This document shows, in pieces, positions 32,705 to 35,356 of a DNA stretch of 35,356 nucleotides. The notes under the pieces are model-generated. The model did no database searches. It was not told where the DNA came from and saw nothing but the letters and a program-made list of their open reading frames with translations. Made by a program: the position numbers and the translations under genes. The first letter of the stretch is position 1, and each line of letters begins with the position of its first letter. Origin of the DNA: an uncultured bacterium (lineage in GTDB: Bacteria; Bacteroidota; Bacteroidia; Bacteroidales; Bacteroidaceae); assembly GCA_905215555.1 (NCBI GenBank), contig CAJMQU010000048.1, positions 1 through 35,356 of the forward strand. Direction: 5' to 3'.

Positions 32705-33118
32705 TTATCGACGTTCGCGCTTAAATAACCTATCAACTCCCGCTTTCTTTATACCAAATTCCAGGCAAAGAATATTCAGGATAAGGAAGATCAGGAAAGA
32801 AGAAGAGTCCACACTCATGACGTCTCCCTTCGCCACCCGGTAGAGCATACCGCCGAAGATAAAGAGCACGGTAAGGAACATGGCGTTGCGTACGGCCTTG
32901 TTGCGTATCTTCTCCGTCTCCGTGTTTTCGTTCTTCGTCAGGGCAAAAATAATCATCAGCGCACCCAGCATCATCAGCAGTTTGGAGCATTCTTTATAAA
33001 ACAGGAGATTGGCATCTGTCATTCTTCCTGTTATGTACAACATTATCGGGATGATCAACGCCAATGCAATCACAAAATATCCTAATAAACGGCAATATAC
33101 CGGTAATAATGCTTTCAT
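32705..33118 (-). CDS. Small four-helix membrane protein of unknown function
   Basis: 137 residues with four hydrophobic segments at about 5-29, 39-63, 78-95 and 106-124, and a basic C-terminus (KRERR) that predicts a cytoplasmic end. I do not recognise the family; no motif beyond membrane topology is visible. It has a divergent promoter shared with aroB and a terminator behind it, so it is a single-gene unit between aroB and the large outer-membrane protein. Confidence 0.75.
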   Translation of the reverse strand: MKALLPVYCRLLGYFVIALALIIPIMLYITGRMTDANLLFYKECSKLLMMLGALMIIFALTKNENTETEKIRNKAVRNAMFLTVLFIFGGMLYRVAKGDVMSVDSSSFLIFLILNILCLEFGIKKAGVDRLFKRERR

Positions 33119-33183
33119 CTATTTATGATTTATTGTTTATGATTTATATCTCCACCCTATCCGGGCGGTAAGTTTTACTATCT

Positions 33184-33221
33184 GCAAAGATACTTCTTTC
33201 GGAGAGAAATCCTATCTTTGC
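33184..33221. promoter_or_regulatory. Back-to-back promoters of aroB and the 32705 gene
   Basis: GCAAAGATA (33184-33192) and TATCTTTGC (33213-33221) form a 9-bp inverted repeat. Each arm is an exact -7 box pointing outward: minus-strand TATCTTTG (33192 to 33185) and plus-strand TATCTTTG (33213-33220). The 20-base gap puts each -33 region on the other's -7 box, so the two promoters probably exclude each other. Confidence 0.65.
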
Positions 33222-33246
33222 GGAACTAAAAAAAGACAAATACATC

Positions 33247-34308
33247 ATGAGTAAACAAGAAGTAATCCTCTGCGAGGAACTGGAAAGCAGTCTGACAAGT
33301 GCTATCGGGAAATGTCCCCATGACAAGCTCTTCATTCTGACCGACGAGCATACCCACCGCCTTTGCCTGCCGCAACTCAGCGGCATCCCGGCCCTGAAAG
33401 CAGCTACAGAAATCATTATCGGTGCCGAAGACGTTCACAAGAATCTGGAGACCCTGGCTTCCGTGTGGCAAGCCTTGAGCGAACAGGGTGCCACTCGCCA
33501 TTCACTGCTCATCAACCTGGGCGGCGGCATGGTGACCGATCTAGGCGGTTTCGCCGCTTCCACCTTCAAGAGGGGGATAGCCTACATCAACATCCCCACC
33601 ACGTTGCTGGCAATGGTGGATGCCTCTGTAGGAGGCAAAACGGGCATCAACTTCAACGGGCTGAAGAATGAAATCGGTGTCTTCGCGCCTGCCGCTTCAG
33701 TGCTCCTCGAAACGGAGTTCCTGCGCAGCCTCGATGCCCACAACTTCTTTTCCGGCTATGCCGAGATGCTGAAGCACGGCCTCATCAGCACTCCGGAACA
33801 TCTGGCTGAATTACTAGCTTTCGATACTGAAAAGATAGATTATGCGGCACTGAAATCGATGGTGGGCCGTTCCGTACAAGTGAAGGAGGAGATTGTGGAG
33901 CAAGATCCACTGGAACATGGCCTTCGCAAGGCGTTGAATCTGGGGCATACCGTAGGTCACGCTTTCGAAAGTCTTGCCCTTGCCGAAGGTCGTCCCGTGT
34001 TGCATGGTTACGCCGTTGCTTGGGGAATTGTTTGCGAATTATACCTTTCTTATATAAAGGTCGGTTTCCCGAAGGAGAAAATGCGGCAGACCATTCAGTT
34101 CGTCAAAGAGAACTACGGGGGCTTTGCTTTCAATTGCAAGCAATATGACCGGCTTTACGAATTGATGAAGCATGACAAAAAGAACAGTGCCGGCATCATC
34201 AACTTCACCTTGCTGAAAGAGGTGGGCGACATCAGCCTCAACCAAACAACTGACAAAGATACTATTTTCGAAATGTTCGATTTCTATAGGGAGTGCATGG
34301 GGGCATAA
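33247..34308 (+). CDS. aroB: 3-dehydroquinate synthase
   Basis: 353-residue NAD- and zinc-dependent enzyme, second step of the shikimate pathway, making 3-dehydroquinate from DAHP. The NAD/substrate region GGGMVTDLGGFAASTFKRG (residues 92-110) and IPTTLLAMVDASVGGKTGIN (116-135) are intact. The zinc-binding set is visible as Glu173 (YAEMLKHG), the LGHTVGHA motif and the later LHGYAVAWG His. Length is typical. ATG at 33247, 27 bases after a -7 box. No other shikimate gene is adjacent. No strong terminator follows its stop directly; hairpins begin about 95 bases later. Confidence 0.96.
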   Translation: MSKQEVILCEELESSLTSAIGKCPHDKLFILTDEHTHRLCLPQLSGIPALKAATEIIIGAEDVHKNLETLASVWQALSEQGATRHSLLINLGGGMVTDLGGFAASTFKRGIAYINIPTTLLAMVDASVGGKTGINFNGLKNEIGVFAPAASVLLETEFLRSLDAHNFFSGYAEMLKHGLISTPEHLAELLAFDTEKIDYAALKSMVGRSVQVKEEIVEQDPLEHGLRKALNLGHTVGHAFESLALAEGRPVLHGYAVAWGIVCELYLSYIKVGFPKEKMRQTIQFVKENYGGFAFNCKQYDRLYELMKHDKKNSAGIINFTLLKEVGDISLNQTTDKDTIFEMFDFYRECMGA

Positions 34309-34402
34309 TCTCCATGCATAACGAAGTTAGTTTATCCCCTAACATTTTGGCTGTTTATTCAATTTTCCAGAGGCGGATGACACGTCTAAAAAATGAATCA
34401 TC

Positions 34403-34615
34403 ACTTCATTCAAAACGGTACAGAATGAGGTAAATGCTAATTGAAATCCGTGTCTAAACTATATGGACCGTACGGAAAGGAAACAAGCCATGTCATTTCG
34501 TATAAAATATTCATTTCCGTATCTGCCCTAACTTGGTATATTTCACACCCCCTCCCGGATACTTTCTGGATGGGGGTACAATGAGTCCGGGACTGAAAGG
34601 CATTCAGTCCCGGAC
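34403..34615 (+). ncRNA. Candidate structured RNA or long 3' UTR
   Basis: Successive stems: ACTTCATTC/GAATGAGGT (34403-34431, one G-T pair); TACGGAAA/TTTCCGTA (34471-34521, long loop); ACCCCCTCC/GGATGGGGGT (34547-34577, one bulge); and GTCCGGGACTGA/TCAGTCCCGGAC (34585-34615, 12 perfect pairs). The series ends at the terminator-like hairpin at 34659. No exact -7 box lies just upstream, so it may be part of the aroB transcript. It does not match an RNA family I know. Confidence 0.35.
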
Positions 34616-34658
34616 CGAATCAGGTTTACTCAACGAGTCGAAAGAAAAGCTCAAAGAG

Positions 34659-34685
34659 AAAAAGCTGTTTAGCATGCTTTTTATA
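34659..34685 (+). terminator. Terminator-like hairpin
   Basis: AAAAAGC (34659-34665) pairs with GCTTTTT (34676-34682), which itself supplies the T tract and runs into ATAAAAT. It could end the aroB transcript or a small RNA. Confidence 0.45.
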
Positions 34686-34860
34686 AAATAATTTCCTTTT
34701 CCCAATTATACCATATCATAAATAAGTTATCTCGTCATTTACTTCATATCCCTACCAAAAAGTTCTTCCTAAGAAACAACGGCACACATATCTCCTCCGT
34801 TTCACATTGTCACTTCATTTTTTATTGTCCCTTTGCGATGTCGCACTTTTTTTTAAAACC

Positions 34861-34950
34861 ATGCCGCAGGGAAACCTGCCAATAAACCGTAGCGGACGTT
34901 TTTATGCCCGTTCGCAACACTCCTATATGGCAGTCCCTGTACCCCCATAG
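34861..34950 (+). other. 29-codon open frame, coding status doubtful
   Basis: ATG at 34861 to TAG at 34950. The product would be basic and Pro/Ser/Arg-rich (begins MPQGNLPINRSGRF). No Shine-Dalgarno sequence; eight T residues lie just upstream. Too short to judge by composition alone. Confidence 0.15.
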
Positions 34951-35009
34951 GCACAGAAACCTTATTAAAGAAACTGAAAGAGGAACTCAAATAAAGAAAA
35001 ACATCCTTT

Positions 35010-35201
35010 ATGGAAATGTTGGTTCAAATTATGGTTAAGAGAAGATGACCGAATCCATCACCGCTTTTCTTGAAAACACCAACTTCAAGCTACAAAGAAG
35101 TGCCACCACACCTCCGACAGGAAGTGATTAAAAGGCTTCCGGACAAATTTACCGAAGTTATACATAAGTTTTATGAAAAACACGTGCGGACTTTGGATTA
35201 A
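35010..35201 (+). pseudogene. Probable remnant of a small gene, frameshifted
   Basis: A 12-codon frame (35010-35048) overlaps by ATGA a second frame starting at 35045. The second reads MTESITAFLENTNF, then goes out of frame near 35087. Removing one A there would continue as SYKEVPPHLRQEVIKRLPDK and end at the stop at 35199-35201, giving a 51-residue, helical-looking protein. The smooth continuation suggests a real but broken gene. I do not recognise it. Confidence 0.35.
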
Positions 35202-35268
35202 GTTCCAGTTGTTTATCAGCAAGATAAAGCCATAGAGGATATATTCCAATAAAAAACGGCATAAAATA

Positions 35269-35299
35269 TTTGCTATTTCAAAATAAAGCACTACTTTTG
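35269..35299 (+). promoter_or_regulatory. Promoter of tRNA-Pro
   Basis: TTTG (35269-35272), 19 bases, then TACTTTTG (35292-35299): a full Bacteroidales -33/-7 promoter, ending 11 bases before the tRNA. Confidence 0.75.
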
Positions 35300-35310
35300 C
35301 ATCCGCAATT

Positions 35311-35356
35311 CGGGATGTAGCTCAGCCCGGTAGAGTACGCGTCTGGGGGGCGTGTG
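35311..35356 (+). tRNA. tRNA-Pro (GGG), 3' part outside the window
   Basis: Acceptor strand CGGGATG, TA, D stem GCTC/GAGT around AGCCCGGTA, then anticodon stem CGCGT with loop CTGGGGG and return strand GCGTG, so the anticodon is GGG (proline, codon CCC). The window ends after the anticodon arm. Confidence 0.92.

Larger units (their letters stand above)
34309..35310. other. 1 kb region without intact genes
   Basis: Between aroB and tRNA-Pro. It holds a series of hairpins (34403-34431, 34547-34577, 34585-34615), a terminator-like stem (34659-34682), a 29-codon frame (34861-34950) and a probably broken small frame (35010-35201). No transposase or integrase is recognisable. Confidence 0.75.

Noticed and set aside
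34460..34490. Signal recognition particle RNA (CGGAAAGGAAACAAGCC resembles its tip)
   Set aside because: The surrounding bases do not fold into the required rod and the tip sequence differs from the conserved GGAAGGAAGCAGC.
34839..34858. Intrinsic terminator TGCG-ATGT-CGCA followed by eight T
   Set aside because: The stem is only four pairs and no transcript upstream needs it; too weak to list.

Overview
The window looks like core chromosome of a Bacteroides-type gut bacterium (order Bacteroidales). The evidence is that many genes are preceded by the Bacteroidales -7 box TAnnTTTG, several with TTTG or TTG 17-20 bases upstream; that Shine-Dalgarno sequences are weak; and that the gene families are typical (NigD-like lipoprotein, HU-HIG-type DNA-binding protein, DUF5683, DUF3822, a carboxypeptidase-regulatory-like/beta-barrel outer membrane protein). 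No transposase, integrase, phage gene or CRISPR array is seen. Partial tRNA genes sit at both edges: tRNA-Gln (CUG) on the minus strand at the left and tRNA-Pro (GGG) on the plus strand at the right.

Left part (1-10.2 kb): rsfS-ftsH-cdsA form a plus-strand operon (ribosome silencing, membrane proteolysis, phospholipid precursor). Facing it on the minus strand are surE-lpxB (nucleotidase; lipid A disaccharide synthase), a NigD-like lipoprotein, and a two-gene unit of a multi-spanning TonB-domain protein followed by a secreted WG-repeat protein.

Middle (10.2-20 kb): a 0.9 kb region without genes holds unusually ordered DNA. It has a minus-strand promoter with a roughly 375-base leader, a 32-bp-period tandem repeat, and three near-identical 13-bp palindromes spaced exactly 22 bp apart just downstream of a plus-strand -7 box. 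An HU-like gene follows, then parA-parB-DUF5683-mltD, the ppGpp enzyme gene rsh and a bactofilin gene, all on the plus strand. This cluster links chromosome segregation, cell-wall remodelling, the stringent response and the cytoskeleton. A convergent minus-strand pair encodes an M23 peptidase and a MerR-type regulator.

Right part (20-35.4 kb): alaS; a lipoprotein of unknown function; a RecD/Dda-like helicase; a plus-strand trio (small membrane protein with a pilin-like N-terminus, DUF3822 actin-fold-type protein, rsmD) whose end overlaps convergent cls; a small outer-membrane beta-barrel; a large outer-membrane beta-barrel protein; a small four-helix membrane protein; and aroB. The last kilobase before tRNA-Pro has no intact gene but holds a series of hairpins ending in a terminator-like stem, and the remains of a small frameshifted reading frame.

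The genes themselves are mostly ordinary housekeeping genes. The most unusual material is non-coding: 10.3-10.9 kb and 34.4-35.2 kb. All family assignments come from reading motifs by eye; no database search was run.
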